In this document: positions 29,669 through 43,994 of the stretch, piece after piece
Layout: each line of letters begins with the position of its first letter
How positions within the stretch are numbered: position 1 is the first letter of the stretch
Assembly: GCA_016868355.1 (NCBI GenBank)
Contig: VGHB01000008.1
Span: 62,001-126,000, forward strand
From: Betaproteobacteria bacterium
Lineage (GTDB): Bacteria; Pseudomonadota; Gammaproteobacteria; Burkholderiales; Burkholderiaceae_C
Direction of reading: 5' to 3'
DNA: 64,000 nt
Translations under genes and position numbers: made by a program
Notes under the pieces: model-generated
Databases searched by the model: none
Told to the model about the DNA's origin: nothing
Seen by the model: the letters and a program-made list of their open reading frames with translations, nothing else

Positions 29669-30903
29669 ACTTGATTGCTCGACTCCGAGACCGGCTGCGC
29701 CGCGGCCATCTGATCTTCAGCGAGGGTGGACGGCCCCAGGGCCCGCCCGACCTCGATGAGCTGTGGCGCGACTTCAATCGCAAACTCTCAGGCCTGTTGT
29801 CCGGCAGGGGCGGGCGTGGCAGTGGCGGGGCTGGCGAAGGCCCCGGGGCCTCGCCTCCGGAATTCAAGGGTGCGGGCCTGGGCGCAGGGCTGATTGCTGC
29901 CGTTTTGGGTTTGATTTGGCTGGGCAGCGGCTTCTTCATCGTGCAGGAAGGCCAGCAGGCGGTGGTCACCTCATTCGGCAGGTACTCATACACCGCTGAC
30001 GCTGGCTTTCAGTGGCGCTTCCCCTACCCCTTCCAGGCGCACGAAACCGTGCCGGTGACCCAGCTGCGCTCACTCGAGGTGGGGCGCAGTGGGGTGGTGC
30101 AGGCAACGGGGTTGCGCGATTCTTCAATGTTGACCCAGGACGAGAATATCGTCGACATCCGTTTCACCGTACAGTACCGCTTGCGGGATGCGCGGGCCTA
30201 TCTCTTCGAAAACCGCGGACCCGATGAGGCGGTGATCCAAGCTTCAGAGTCGGCGGTGCGAGAAATCGTGGGGCGCAGCAAAGTGGACCAAGTGCTCTAC
30301 GAGCAGCGTGACGCTATCGCTGCGGACTTGGTCAAGTCGGTCCAGGCGCAGCTTGACCGCTTGAATTCAGGCATTCTGGTGGCCAATGTCAATGTGCAAA
30401 ACGTACAGGTGCCTGAGCAGGTGCAGGCCGCCTTCAACGATGCTGTCAAAGCTGGTGCCGACCGCGACCGACTGAAAAACGAAGGCCAGGCCTACGCCAG
30501 CGACGTCATCCCCAAGGCCCGTGGTACCTCTGCGCGACTCTTGGAGGAAGCCGAAGGCTATCGTTCTCGGGTTGTGGCGCAGGCTGAAGGTGATTCACAG
30601 CGGTTCAGGTCGGTGTTGTCAGAGTACAAGAAGGCACCGGCCGTCACACGCGACCGGATGTACATCGAGACCATGCAACAGGTCTATCAGAACGTCAACA
30701 AGGTGATGATCGACAGCAAGGCTAATTCAAGCCTGCTGTATCTGCCCCTGGACCGTATCCTGCAGCAGACCGTGCAGGGCAATCCTGGCCCCGTCACAAG
30801 CCCTTCGACGGGCTCACCTGAAGTGAGCCCCGTTACTGCACCCGCACCGGTTGATACGCGTTCTCGCGAAGGTCAGCGCAGCCGCGACCGCGACGCCCGC
30901 TAA
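29665..30903 (+). CDS. hflK: FtsH protease modulator HflK
   Basis: A 412-residue inner-membrane SPFH/band-7 protein that forms the periplasmic HflKC cage around FtsH. A Gly/Arg-rich cytoplasmic N-terminus (about 1-70) precedes one membrane span (about 73-93, GLIAAVLGLIWLGSGFFIV). The SPFH domain then runs with EGQQAVVTSFGRY and ENIVDIRFTVQYRL, and a long helix follows. The last 40 residues are Pro/Thr/Ser rich and lie partly over a pair of REP-like palindromes at 30799-30829. It overlaps hflX by 4 bp; hflC follows 19 bp later with a clear AGGA site. Confidence 0.96.
   Translation: MNLIARLRDRLRRGHLIFSEGGRPQGPPDLDELWRDFNRKLSGLLSGRGGRGSGGAGEGPGASPPEFKGAGLGAGLIAAVLGLIWLGSGFFIVQEGQQAVVTSFGRYSYTADAGFQWRFPYPFQAHETVPVTQLRSLEVGRSGVVQATGLRDSSMLTQDENIVDIRFTVQYRLRDARAYLFENRGPDEAVIQASESAVREIVGRSKVDQVLYEQRDAIAADLVKSVQAQLDRLNSGILVANVNVQNVQVPEQVQAAFNDAVKAGADRDRLKNEGQAYASDVIPKARGTSARLLEEAEGYRSRVVAQAEGDSQRFRSVLSEYKKAPAVTRDRMYIETMQQVYQNVNKVMIDSKANSSLLYLPLDRILQQTVQGNPGPVTSPSTGSPEVSPVTAPAPVDTRSREGQRSRDRDAR
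30799..30829. repeat. REP-like double palindrome inside the 3' end of hflK
   Basis: AGCCC/GGGCT pairs 30799-30803 with 30810-30814 around TTCGAC. The overlapping GGCTCAC/GTGAGCC pairs 30811-30817 with 30823-30829 around CTGAA. The core CCCTTCGACGGGCTCA resembles the intergenic palindromes that begin CCCTTCGAC(A/G)GGCTCA and are common in many proteobacterial genomes. Here it is translated in frame within the variable tail of HflK. Confidence 0.6.
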
Positions 30904-30922
30904 AGTTCGGAGGACACAAGAA

Positions 30923-31828
30923 ATGAACCGAATTGGAATGTGGTTGTCCGCGGGCCTAGCCGTGCTGCTGTTGGCATCCTCGATGTTGTTCGTGGTGGAT
31001 CAGCGGCAGGTGGGCGTGGTGTACGCGCTGGGCGAGATCAAGGAAGTGATCACCGAGCCTGGCCTTAAGTGGAAGATGCCACCGCCCCTGCAGAACGTGG
31101 TGTTCTTGGATAAACGGATTCAGACGCTGGACAGTCCGGAAACCCGCCCCATCTTCACCGCGGAGAAGAAAAGTCTGATCATTGATTGGCTGGTGAAGTG
31201 GCGCATCGCCGAACCGCGTCAGTTCATCCGCAACAACGGAGTGGACCTGCGTAACCTTGAAAACCGCTTGTCGCCAGTGGTGCAGGCTGCGTTCAACGAA
31301 GAGATCACCAAGCGTACTGTCAGCGGCGTGCTGGCCGCTGACCGCGACAAGGTGATGAACGGCGTGCGTGAGCGCCTGGCTGATGAAGCCAAGTCGTTCG
31401 GAATCGAGATCATCGATGTACGCATCAAGCGGGTGGACTTCGTGGCTGACATTACCGATGCGGTCTATCGGCGGATGGAATCCGAGCGCAAGCAGGTGGC
31501 CAATGAACTGCGCTCGCAAGGCTCAGCAGAAGGCGAGAAAATTCGCGCTGACGCTGATCGGCAGCGCGAGGTGATCGTTGCCGAGGCGTACCGCGATGCC
31601 CAAAAGATCAAGGGCGAGGGGGACGCGAAGGCCTCGGCCTTGTATGCGGATTCCTTCGGACGAGATCCGCAGTTCGCACAGTTTTACCGGAGTCTCGAAG
31701 CCTACCGGTCCACCTTCCGCAGCCGCAGCGACGTGATGGTGATGGACCCTTCGAGCGACTTCTTCAAGGCCATGCGCAGCAGCGGCTCGAGCACCGCCCC
31801 GGCACCGGCACCGGCACCGGCACGCTGA
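30923..31828 (+). CDS. hflC: FtsH protease modulator HflC
   Basis: A 301-residue partner of HflK. Residues 5-25 form the membrane anchor (MWLSAGLAVLLLASSMLFVV), followed by the SPFH domain with DQRQVGVVYALGEIKEV and FTAEKKSLIIDWLVKWRI. Helical segments then include ADRQREVIVAEAYRDAQKIK. The start at ATG 30923 has a strong CGGAGGA at 30908-30914; an upstream in-frame start lies inside hflK. The C-terminus ends in alternating Ala-Pro encoded by a short GGCACC hexamer repeat (about 31799-31822), a likely site of length variation. Confidence 0.97.
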   Translation: MNRIGMWLSAGLAVLLLASSMLFVVDQRQVGVVYALGEIKEVITEPGLKWKMPPPLQNVVFLDKRIQTLDSPETRPIFTAEKKSLIIDWLVKWRIAEPRQFIRNNGVDLRNLENRLSPVVQAAFNEEITKRTVSGVLAADRDKVMNGVRERLADEAKSFGIEIIDVRIKRVDFVADITDAVYRRMESERKQVANELRSQGSAEGEKIRADADRQREVIVAEAYRDAQKIKGEGDAKASALYADSFGRDPQFAQFYRSLEAYRSTFRSRSDVMVMDPSSDFFKAMRSSGSSTAPAPAPAPAR

Positions 31829-31840
31829 AGCGGGGTGCCC

Positions 31841-32026
31841 ATGGGCGAGGCCCTCCTGGCCGCCATAGCCTTGGTTCTGGTGATCGAGGGCCTTCTGCCG
31901 ACGGTCCACCCCCAGCTGTGGCGCCGGCTGTTCGAGCAGGCCCTGAAGCTCTCGGACGGCCAGATTCGCTTCATGGGTATGGCCAGCGTGATCGGCGGGC
32001 TGGCCCTTTGGCTTGTGCTCGGCTAG
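31841..32026 (+). CDS. DUF2065 small membrane protein
   Basis: A 61-residue protein of the DUF2065 family. It has two hydrophobic segments, residues 4-20 ([16 protein letters not shown]) and 42-59 ([13 protein letters not shown]), and the conserved middle [22 protein letters not shown]. Its position between hflC and hisZ is conserved in betaproteobacteria. ATG 31841 is preferred over GTG 31835 two codons upstream. No function is established; it is probably co-transcribed with hflKC, 12 bp upstream. Confidence 0.9.
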   Translation: MGEALLAAIALVLVIEGLLPTVHPQLWRRLFEQALKLSDGQIRFMGMASVIGGLALWLVLG

Positions 32027-32062
32027 TCCCAACCTGTCAGACTGGTGTGTGCAAGCGGCCGG

Positions 32063-32068
32063 TAGAAT
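32063..32068 (+). promoter_or_regulatory. Candidate -10 element (TAGAAT) before hisZ
   Basis: TAGAAT matches 5 of 6 bases of the -10 consensus and is followed by a GC-rich CCGGGC discriminator. No convincing -35 is seen. Transcription would start near 32075 and give a leader of about 22 nt before hisZ, allowing hisZ-purA expression apart from hfq-hflC. Visual assignment only. Confidence 0.3.
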
Positions 32069-32096
32069 CCGGGCTTTAAGCGTTTGCCCGACTCCC

Positions 32097-34663
<2,567 letters not shown>

Positions 34664-34753
34664 CCGGGTTTGGCGCGTCCGTCGTGCATACACTCATCCA
34701 TTCTCCGGCACCACACGCCACTCCCGCCCGACCCGCAGCAAGGAAACCGCGCG

Positions 34754-35272
34754 ATGCTCACCGATGACGGCAAACACCTCTATGTGCCCTGGGACGCTTA
34801 CCACCGCCTGATCGAGAAGTTGGCGATCCAGGTGTGGCAGTCGGGCTGGGCCTTTGACCAAATCCTTTGCTTGGCGCGCGGGGGCATGCGGCCCGGCGAT
34901 GTGCTCTCGCGTGTCTTCGATAAGCCGTTGGCCATCATGTCCACCAGTTCCTATCGAGCTGAAGCCGGCACGATCCAGGGCCGCTTGGACATTGCGCGGT
35001 ACATCACCATGCCGCAAGGTGAGTTGGCGGGCCGGGTGCTTCTGGTGGACGACTTGGCCGACTCGGGCATCACCCTGAAAGCGGTGGTTGAGCGCTTGCG
35101 GGCCATGCCAGCCATTACCGAGCTGCGCTCGGCGGTCATCTGGACCAAGGCGGTGTCGACCTATCAGCCCGACTACACGGTGGAGCAGCTGCCCACCAGC
35201 CCATGGATCCACCAACCCTTTGAGGAATACGACGGGCTGCGCCCCGGCGCGCTGCAGCAACGCCTGGGCTGA
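34754..35272 (+). CDS. Purine-type phosphoribosyltransferase
   Basis: A 172-residue type I phosphoribosyltransferase. The PRPP-binding loop VLLVDDLADSGITL is at 95-108 and an upstream CLARGGMRPGDVLSR loop at 39-53 binds pyrophosphate. Related proteins are annotated as hypoxanthine/xanthine-guanine phosphoribosyltransferase, and the position 90 bp after purA fits a purine salvage role. Exact base specificity cannot be read from the sequence. The start is ATG 34754 with AAGGA 9 bp upstream. It converges on the minus-strand penicillin acylase gene, with 9 bp between the stops. Confidence 0.9.
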   Translation: MLTDDGKHLYVPWDAYHRLIEKLAIQVWQSGWAFDQILCLARGGMRPGDVLSRVFDKPLAIMSTSSYRAEAGTIQGRLDIARYITMPQGELAGRVLLVDDLADSGITLKAVVERLRAMPAITELRSAVIWTKAVSTYQPDYTVEQLPTSPWIHQPFEEYDGLRPGALQQRLG

Positions 35273-35281
35273 GCCCAGGTA

Positions 35282-37792
35282 TCAGCGCACCGGGGGAGGG
35301 CGCAGGATCAACACCTGGGTCGTTCCGGGGTCTTGCGCCGCCGGCCAGACGGGAACACCGGATCCTTGAGCCCAATCATGCAGCCAAGACCGGTAGCCGG
35401 GCATCCACGGCAGGCCGCTTTGGCCTGAACTGTGGATGAAGCGTGACTGGGTGCGGTCACCCAAGTCATACACGGCCTTCAAGCTCGGCCCGTGGGTGGC
35501 TCGGTACCGCTGGGAGGCCGGCCCGCCAAGGCCCACACGAAGGGCATGCACCGTGTAGGTGTCTCCGCCCATTGGCAGGCTCAACCCGAACCAGGCATCC
35601 AAGGGCTTGACGCGCGAAAAGGGCCGGTGTTCGGCCACCATGCGGTGCACAGCGTCCCAACGCCACTGGGCAAGGTCTGGGCCCAGCCGCTGGCTGAGCT
35701 CTTGCAGCGCGGCATCCCAGGCACGATGGTTTTGCTGTTCACAGTTCTCAGGCTCAGGCGTTCGCGGGTCGTCGCACCACCAAAGGTCTTGCCGCTCCAA
35801 GATGCCCAACACGGCATCGTGAAAGCTGCGCTGTGCGAATGACCGTTCAAAGCGTTCCTGGCCTATACGAGGCGCAAAGAGTTGTTCGGCCAATGCGCGC
35901 TGCCAAGCCCAGACCAAGAGGGGCGCGACCCCATCGGCTCGCATGTCGCCATTGAAGTCCAGCAGTCGGTCTTGCGCGGCTTTACTCAGGCGGTGAGTGC
36001 CGCGGGCCTGGCGCAGCCAGGGCAGCAGCGTGCGGGCCGCCAGCGAGACTTCGTCTTGTTGAAGCGCCCTCATCTGCGCTGCACTGTGCTGGGGACGTGA
36101 TTCCAAGACCTGCTCAATGCGCAGTTGTCGATAGGGCAGCGCCCAATCGCTGCCCATGTAGTGTGGGTAGTCGTCATCGTGCAGGCGGTGATTGGCTGTG
36201 GCGATCCAGCCCTGCGGCGGATCCACCACACGCGGCGTCTGGTGGGCCGGCACCCAGCCCACCCAGTCATAGCGCGACTCCCACCCAGGCGCCGGTGCCA
36301 GTCCCATCAGGTCGTGATCGGCCCGGCGCACCGGCACACGGCCGGCGGCCACCATACCGATGCGGCCGTCGCTGTCTGCCACAACCATGTTCTGCATGGG
36401 GGCTGTCCAGCGTTGCGCGGCTTGGATAAAGCCTGCAACGGTGCGGGCTTGTGCCATGGCGAGCCCGGCTGCAATCAAGTCCACGTCATCTTCAAGCGCT
36501 GTCCAGCGCAGGGCCAGCACATAGGGCCCGAGGTCCAGACCCTTGAAGGTGCCGGCATCCGAAATCACCGGCCCGTGGCGGGTGCGGCGTACTGTGACCC
36601 GGTGTTCTTCCCCGCCCTTGACGCGGATGGTCTCTTCATGGGTTTCGAAGGCTGTGGTGCCGCTAGGGGTGCGGTATCGCTTGGGGTCACCTGGGTCGAT
36701 GGCTTCGATGTAGAGGTCTTGCACGTCCGGGCCTGTGTTCGTGAAGCCCCAGGCCAGATGCGCCGACTGTCCCAGCACCACCAAGGGCAGTCCAGGCAAG
36801 GTGGCGCCGGCAATCTCCAAATTCGGTGCCTTCAGCCGCGCGAAATACCACAGGGCAGGGGTGCTCAAGCCCAAGTGGGGGTCATTGGCCAGCAGCGGCG
36901 CACCGGTGGTGGTGCGTTGGCCAGACAACACCCAATTGTTGGAGCCCGCACCCTCTACACCGGAGGGGGGCGCAGCTTCAAGAAGGTGGTCCAGCGCAGC
37001 GCCGATACGATTCGATGATCCAGCAAGCGTCGCGTTGTCGGGCTTTGCCAGCCCAAGTTCGCGGTAAAGAGCGACGTAGTCGCGCGTGCTCGGGTACTCA
37101 TCACCCGGGTATGGAGGCAGTACCTCGTCGATGCGCTGCAGATCCAAAACTGCGCTCAGACGCAAGCGCTGCAACTCGTTGGTCCAGTTGCCTCCGAGGT
37201 CCCAGGCCATCATCAGGCTCCAGGACAGGCTGTCGACGGGTGTCCACGGCTCGGGCTTCACGCCCAGCACCAGAAACTCCGGTGGCCACACCCGGGTGTG
37301 GTCAATTGCCGCGTTGACGCCGGCTGAATAGGCGAGTAACAGTTCCCGGCTGCTGGGTGCTAGCCGCTCCCATTGCGCCTGTGCTGCGCGGCGCACCCCT
37401 AAAGCTCGCAGAAACCGATCGTTGTCCAGCGCTGCCTGTCCGAACACTTCAGCCAAGCGGCCTGCGCCAATGCGGCGTTGCGTCTCCATTTGCCACAGTC
37501 GGTCCTGGGCATGTACGAAGCCCAGGGCATAAGCCGCGTCGTTTAGGCTGTCAGCAGTGATGGATGGAATACCATGCTGATCGCGTTCAATTCGAACCGG
37601 TGCGCCAAGTTGGGCCGTACCCGCTGCCGCGTTGGGCTTGAGCGTGACCTCGCCCCGAACCTGGGGTTCAGCCCCCTTCATCAGCAGCCAAAGGGCCAAG
37701 ACCGACGCCCCTAAAATCGCCATCGAAGTCAACAGCGCCCTCTTGAGCCATCGTTGCCAAGCGGGCGGCCTAAGGGTTGACGTTTGTGTCAT
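35282..37792 (-). CDS. Penicillin acylase family N-terminal nucleophile hydrolase
   Basis: An 836-residue Ntn-hydrolase. After a basic start, residues 18-38 form a hydrophobic signal or anchor (RALLTSMAILGASVLALWLLM), so the enzyme is periplasmic or membrane-attached. The alpha part has HGIPSITADSLNDAAYALGFVHAQDRLWQMETQRR. Autocatalytic cleavage is expected before Ser284 in the GAGSNNWVLSG motif, giving the nucleophile of the beta chain. LLANDPHLGLSTPALWY follows. Members cleave penicillins, aliphatic side chains or acyl-homoserine lactones, so quorum quenching is only one possibility. The ATG at 37792 was chosen because the signal sequence begins there; the open frame continues upstream into non-coding DNA. 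It lies downstream of a terminator for tRNA-Leu, so it needs its own promoter. Confidence 0.93.
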   Translation of the reverse strand: MTQTSTLRPPAWQRWLKRALLTSMAILGASVLALWLLMKGAEPQVRGEVTLKPNAAAGTAQLGAPVRIERDQHGIPSITADSLNDAAYALGFVHAQDRLWQMETQRRIGAGRLAEVFGQAALDNDRFLRALGVRRAAQAQWERLAPSSRELLLAYSAGVNAAIDHTRVWPPEFLVLGVKPEPWTPVDSLSWSLMMAWDLGGNWTNELQRLRLSAVLDLQRIDEVLPPYPGDEYPSTRDYVALYRELGLAKPDNATLAGSSNRIGAALDHLLEAAPPSGVEGAGSNNWVLSGQRTTTGAPLLANDPHLGLSTPALWYFARLKAPNLEIAGATLPGLPLVVLGQSAHLAWGFTNTGPDVQDLYIEAIDPGDPKRYRTPSGTTAFETHEETIRVKGGEEHRVTVRRTRHGPVISDAGTFKGLDLGPYVLALRWTALEDDVDLIAAGLAMAQARTVAGFIQAAQRWTAPMQNMVVADSDGRIGMVAAGRVPVRRADHDLMGLAPAPGWESRYDWVGWVPAHQTPRVVDPPQGWIATANHRLHDDDYPHYMGSDWALPYRQLRIEQVLESRPQHSAAQMRALQQDEVSLAARTLLPWLRQARGTHRLSKAAQDRLLDFNGDMRADGVAPLLVWAWQRALAEQLFAPRIGQERFERSFAQRSFHDAVLGILERQDLWWCDDPRTPEPENCEQQNHRAWDAALQELSQRLGPDLAQWRWDAVHRMVAEHRPFSRVKPLDAWFGLSLPMGGDTYTVHALRVGLGGPASQRYRATHGPSLKAVYDLGDRTQSRFIHSSGQSGLPWMPGYRSWLHDWAQGSGVPVWPAAQDPGTTQVLILRPPPVR

Positions 37793-37880
37793 GGGAATAT
37801 TGTGCGTCGCCGTGTGACGGCTGAACCGCCCCGCGAAGCCGATAGGATGATGCAGAATCGCGTCATGCGGTTCAGGCAAC

Positions 37881-37913
37881 AAAAAAGCCTTCGAGGCAGT
37901 GCATTCGAAGGCT
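37881..37913 (-). terminator. Rho-independent terminator of tRNA-Leu
   Basis: Read on the minus strand, a 9-bp perfect stem AGCCTTCGA/TCGAAGGCT (37905-37913 with 37886-37894) around a 10-nt loop is followed by six T residues (complement of 37881-37886). It sits 67 bp past the tRNA-Leu 3' end and 86 bp before the acylase start codon. Confidence 0.85.
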
Positions 37914-37979
37914 ATTTGAGGAGGCTGACAGCGAGATCTGTTCGAGGACACCGCTTGCTTTTCGCCGCTGCGCCACCCT

Positions 37980-38064
<85 letters not shown>

Positions 38065-38097
38065 ACAGACCCGCTGAAGTAGTCAGCGAAAACCTTG

Positions 38098-38106
38098 AGT
38101 CTATCA
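38098..38106 (-). promoter_or_regulatory. Candidate extended -10 promoter element for tRNA-Leu
   Basis: On the minus strand the sequence TGATAGACT fits an extended -10 and lies 34 bp before the tRNA 5' end. It matches the same pattern as elements before sucA and the gcv riboswitch. No clear -35. Low-confidence call by eye. Confidence 0.25.
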
Positions 38107-38141
38107 TCAAAAAATCAAAGAGTTCAAATCACACCACCGGA

Positions 38142-40553
38142 TTGCTGCAGGAGGTGGAAGGCACCGTTCAGGGGCATCGAGACGGCCACGGCTTTTTGAT
38201 GATTGGTGAGGGCGGGGCTGACATCTACCTAGCTCCTCAGGAGATGCGCGCGGTGCTGCATGGAGACCGACTGCGGGTGCGGGTGGTTGGAGCCGACCGG
38301 CGGGGCCGGCCTGAAGGCCGAATCGTGGACATCTTGCAGCGTCCTCGCCGCCCCATCATCGGCCGCCTCTTGCAGGAAAGCGGTGTATGGGTCGTCGCAC
38401 CAGAAGACCGCCGCTATGGCCAGGACATCCTGATTCCCAAGAATGGCGTTGCAAGCGCTCAGGCCGGCCAGGTGGTGTGTGTGGAGTTGACGGAAGCGCC
38501 GTCAATGTACACGCAACCCAGTGGACGAGTGACTGAGGTGTTGGGGGAGATCGACGACCCCGGCATGGAGATTGAGATTGCCGTGCGCAAGTACGAAGTG
38601 CCGCACCGCTTTGCGCCCGAGACCTTGGCGCAGGCTGCAGCCTTGCCTGACAAGATTCGACCGTTTGACCGCCGCAACCGGTTGGACCTGAGCGATGTTC
38701 CGTTGGTGACCATCGATGGTGAGGACGCTCGAGACTTCGATGATGCGGTCTACTGTGAGCCCGTAGCCTTCGGAAAGGGACGTAACGCCTTCAAGGGCTG
38801 GCGTCTGGTGGTGGCCATCGCCGATGTGAGCCACTATGTGAAACCCGGTGAGCCCCTGGATACGGACGCCTATGAGCGCGCCACCTCGGTGTACTTTCCC
38901 CGCCGCGTGATCCCCATGCTGCCGGAAAAGCTCTCCAACGGCCTTTGTTCACTCAACCCGCTCGAAGACCGACTGTCGATGGTGTGCGACATGCTGGTCA
39001 GCGAAGATGGGGAGGTGACGGGCTACCAGTTCTTCCCCGCTATCATCTGTTCACATGCCCGGCTGACCTATACCGAAGTGGGCTCCGCGCTGAGCAATAC
39101 GCGCGGGCCTGAAGCGGCACGGCTGGCGCCCCTGCTGCCCCATCTGCTTCACTTACACGAGGTTTACCGCGCGCTGTTGAGACAGCGCACCCGGCGCGGT
39201 GCCATTGACTTTGAGTCCACCGAGACCCAAATCGTGTGCGATGACAACGGGCGTATCGAGAGGATCGTGCCGCGTACCCGTAACGAAGCCCATCGCTTGA
39301 TTGAAGAGGCCATGCTGGCGGCCAATGTGTGTGCTGCAGACTTTATCGAATCACACAGCCATCCTGCATTGTTCCGTGTGCACGAGGGGCCTACACCAGA
39401 AAAGAGGGTCACGCTGCAGAACTACTTGCGCGCTTTGGGACTGGGTTTGGGGGTGAGCGACGACCCCAAGCCCGTCGAGTTTCAGGCCATTTCTAAAGCT
39501 GTGAGGGACCGGCCAGATGCACAGCAGATTCAGACCATGCTGCTGCGCTCGATGCAGCAGGCCATCTACACCGCGGTCAATAGTGGCCATTTCGGTTTGG
39601 CGTATGAGGCCTATGCCCACTTCACCAGCCCCATTCGGCGCTACCCCGACCTCATGGTGCACCGGGTTATCAAGGCCATCTTGCTGGGCAAGCGCTACCA
39701 CCTGGGGCCTTTGCCGGCGGTGACTTCCGCGGCGGCATCCGGGCAATATCGCAAGCCAGGGAGCGGTGCGCCGAAGAGCCCAAAGGCCGCACTGCCTACC
39801 AAGCCCGGAAAAGCAGCCGCTGAAGTAGCCCTGTGGCAGACCGCAGGTGAACACTGTTCGGCCAACGAGCGGCGTGCTGATGAGGCCTCTCGCGACGTGG
39901 AAGCCTGGCTGAAGTGCCGCTACATGCGTGATCGACTTGGCGAAGAGTTTGCCGGCACGGTCAGTGCGGCCACTTCCTTTGGCTTGTTTGTGCAGCTCGA
40001 CGAGTTGTATGTGGAGGGGCTGATCCACATCACAGAGTTGGGCGGTGAGTACTATCGCTTCGATGAGATTCGCCAGGAGCTTCGGGGTGAACGAACCGGG
40101 GTGCGATATGCGGTGGGTTCGCGGGTGAGGGTGCAGGTCAGCCGCGTTGACCTCGACGGCCGTCGTATCGATTTCCGCATGGTGCGTGAGGGCTTGTCTG
40201 AACCGGCGCGTCCCGGCACGGTGGCTCGTGGCAGGCCCGCTTCAGCGAAGTCAGCCAAAGACTCAGCTGCCAAGGGGCGCCCTGTTAAGGCGACTGAGGA
40301 AGCAGCAGAGGGCATCGCAGCGGAGCTCTCGCCGGTGCAGCAGTGGGCCGACCTGCAGTTCTCGGATCGCCAGCTTAGGCAGGCTGCCCGCCACGCGCGA
40401 GAAGTGGCTGCGAGGCGCGGGGCCGGAGCGTCTCGCAAGACGGGCGCTGCTTCCAAGGGCAAACCCAAGAAAGCCAAGGCCACCGTGTCGGTGGTGGCAG
40501 GACGCAAGATGGCAGCCAAGACCAGCCGCAAGAGCAGCAAGAAGCGAGGCTGA
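38142..40553 (+). CDS. rnr: Ribonuclease R (start uncertain)
   Basis: About 803 residues of an RNB-family 3' to 5' exoribonuclease that degrades structured RNA. Present are the cold-shock domain (EGTVQGHRDGHGFLMI), the RNB active site DGEDARDFDDAV with acidic residues at 192-201, and the YAHFTSPIRRYPDLMVHR block. An S1 domain (EEFAGTVSAATSFGLFVQL) and a Lys/Ala/Arg-rich tail complete it. The N-terminal winged helix of E. coli RNase R is absent. No in-frame ATG precedes the cold-shock domain: candidates are TTG 38142 (used here), GTG 38154, or GTG 38037, which lies inside the tRNA gene. The first ATG, 38199, would cut the domain. AGGAGG at 38149-38154 is not well placed for any of these starts. 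Confidence 0.93.
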   Translation: MLQEVEGTVQGHRDGHGFLMIGEGGADIYLAPQEMRAVLHGDRLRVRVVGADRRGRPEGRIVDILQRPRRPIIGRLLQESGVWVVAPEDRRYGQDILIPKNGVASAQAGQVVCVELTEAPSMYTQPSGRVTEVLGEIDDPGMEIEIAVRKYEVPHRFAPETLAQAAALPDKIRPFDRRNRLDLSDVPLVTIDGEDARDFDDAVYCEPVAFGKGRNAFKGWRLVVAIADVSHYVKPGEPLDTDAYERATSVYFPRRVIPMLPEKLSNGLCSLNPLEDRLSMVCDMLVSEDGEVTGYQFFPAIICSHARLTYTEVGSALSNTRGPEAARLAPLLPHLLHLHEVYRALLRQRTRRGAIDFESTETQIVCDDNGRIERIVPRTRNEAHRLIEEAMLAANVCAADFIESHSHPALFRVHEGPTPEKRVTLQNYLRALGLGLGVSDDPKPVEFQAISKAVRDRPDAQQIQTMLLRSMQQAIYTAVNSGHFGLAYEAYAHFTSPIRRYPDLMVHRVIKAILLGKRYHLGPLPAVTSAAASGQYRKPGSGAPKSPKAALPTKPGKAAAEVALWQTAGEHCSANERRADEASRDVEAWLKCRYMRDRLGEEFAGTVSAATSFGLFVQLDELYVEGLIHITELGGEYYRFDEIRQELRGERTGVRYAVGSRVRVQVSRVDLDGRRIDFRMVREGLSEPARPGTVARGRPASAKSAKDSAAKGRPVKATEEAAEGIAAELSPVQQWADLQFSDRQLRQAARHAREVAARRGAGASRKTGAASKGKPKKAKATVSVVAGRKMAAKTSRKSSKKRG

Positions 40554-40570
40554 GGCTTGGCGGCCCAGCT

Positions 40571-40598
40571 CCCAGCCCTTTTGTGTGAACTGGCTGGG
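40571..40598. terminator. Possible bidirectional hairpin between rnr and gcvP
   Basis: CCCAGCC/GGCTGGG pairs 40571-40577 with 40592-40598 around a 14-nt loop, entirely within the 48-bp gap between the convergent stop codons. No T-run follows the stem on either strand, so termination activity is doubtful. Confidence 0.35.
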
Positions 40599-40601
40599 CG
40601 T

Positions 40602-43514
<2,913 letters not shown>

Positions 43515-43557
43515 GGTGGGCTCGCGAAGAGAGTTAAGGTGCCGGGGTGTCGGGGCT

Positions 43558-43932
43558 TCAGAGGGTCTTGAGCAATTGGTCGTAGGCGGTACCGTCCATT
43601 AGGCTGTCAAGCTCTGACGGCTTGGACAGCTTCACCTTGAAGAACCAGCCGGCGGTTAGCGGGGCGCTATTGGCCAGGGACGGGTCATCGCGCAAGGCTT
43701 CGTTGACGTCGACGACCTCACCGCTCACAGGCATGAAGACATCTGCTGCGGCCTTGACGCTTTCCACCACGCCGGCGACTTCACCCTGTGCATAAGACTT
43801 GCCCACTTCAGGCAGGTCGACAAAGACCACATCACCCAGGGCATCTTGTGCGTGGGCGGTGATGCCCACCACCGCAGCGGCGGTATCGGCAGCGTTGACC
43901 CATTCGTGGTCGGTGGTGAACTTGGTGCTCAT
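43558..43932 (-). CDS. gcvH: Glycine cleavage system H protein
   Basis: A 124-residue lipoyl carrier protein of the glycine cleavage system. The hammerhead fold carries [22 protein letters not shown]. The lipoylated lysine is K60 in [18 protein letters not shown]. Length is slightly short of E. coli GcvH (129). It shuttles the aminomethyl group between GcvP, GcvT and the E3 protein Lpd. It lies 62 bp after gcvT. Confidence 0.98.
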   Translation of the reverse strand: MSTKFTTDHEWVNAADTAAAVVGITAHAQDALGDVVFVDLPEVGKSYAQGEVAGVVESVKAAADVFMPVSGEVVDVNEALRDDPSLANSAPLTAGWFFKVKLSKPSELDSLMDGTAYDQLLKTL

Positions 43933-43994
43933 GATGGTCTCGTGTGGGTAAGGGATTGAGGAAATGGTTGTGGGAAAGGGTGGAGCCGCTATGG

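Noticed and set aside
36125-37018. A plus-strand open frame of 297 codons
   Set aside because: It is antisense to the well-supported penicillin acylase gene and has no recognisable domain.
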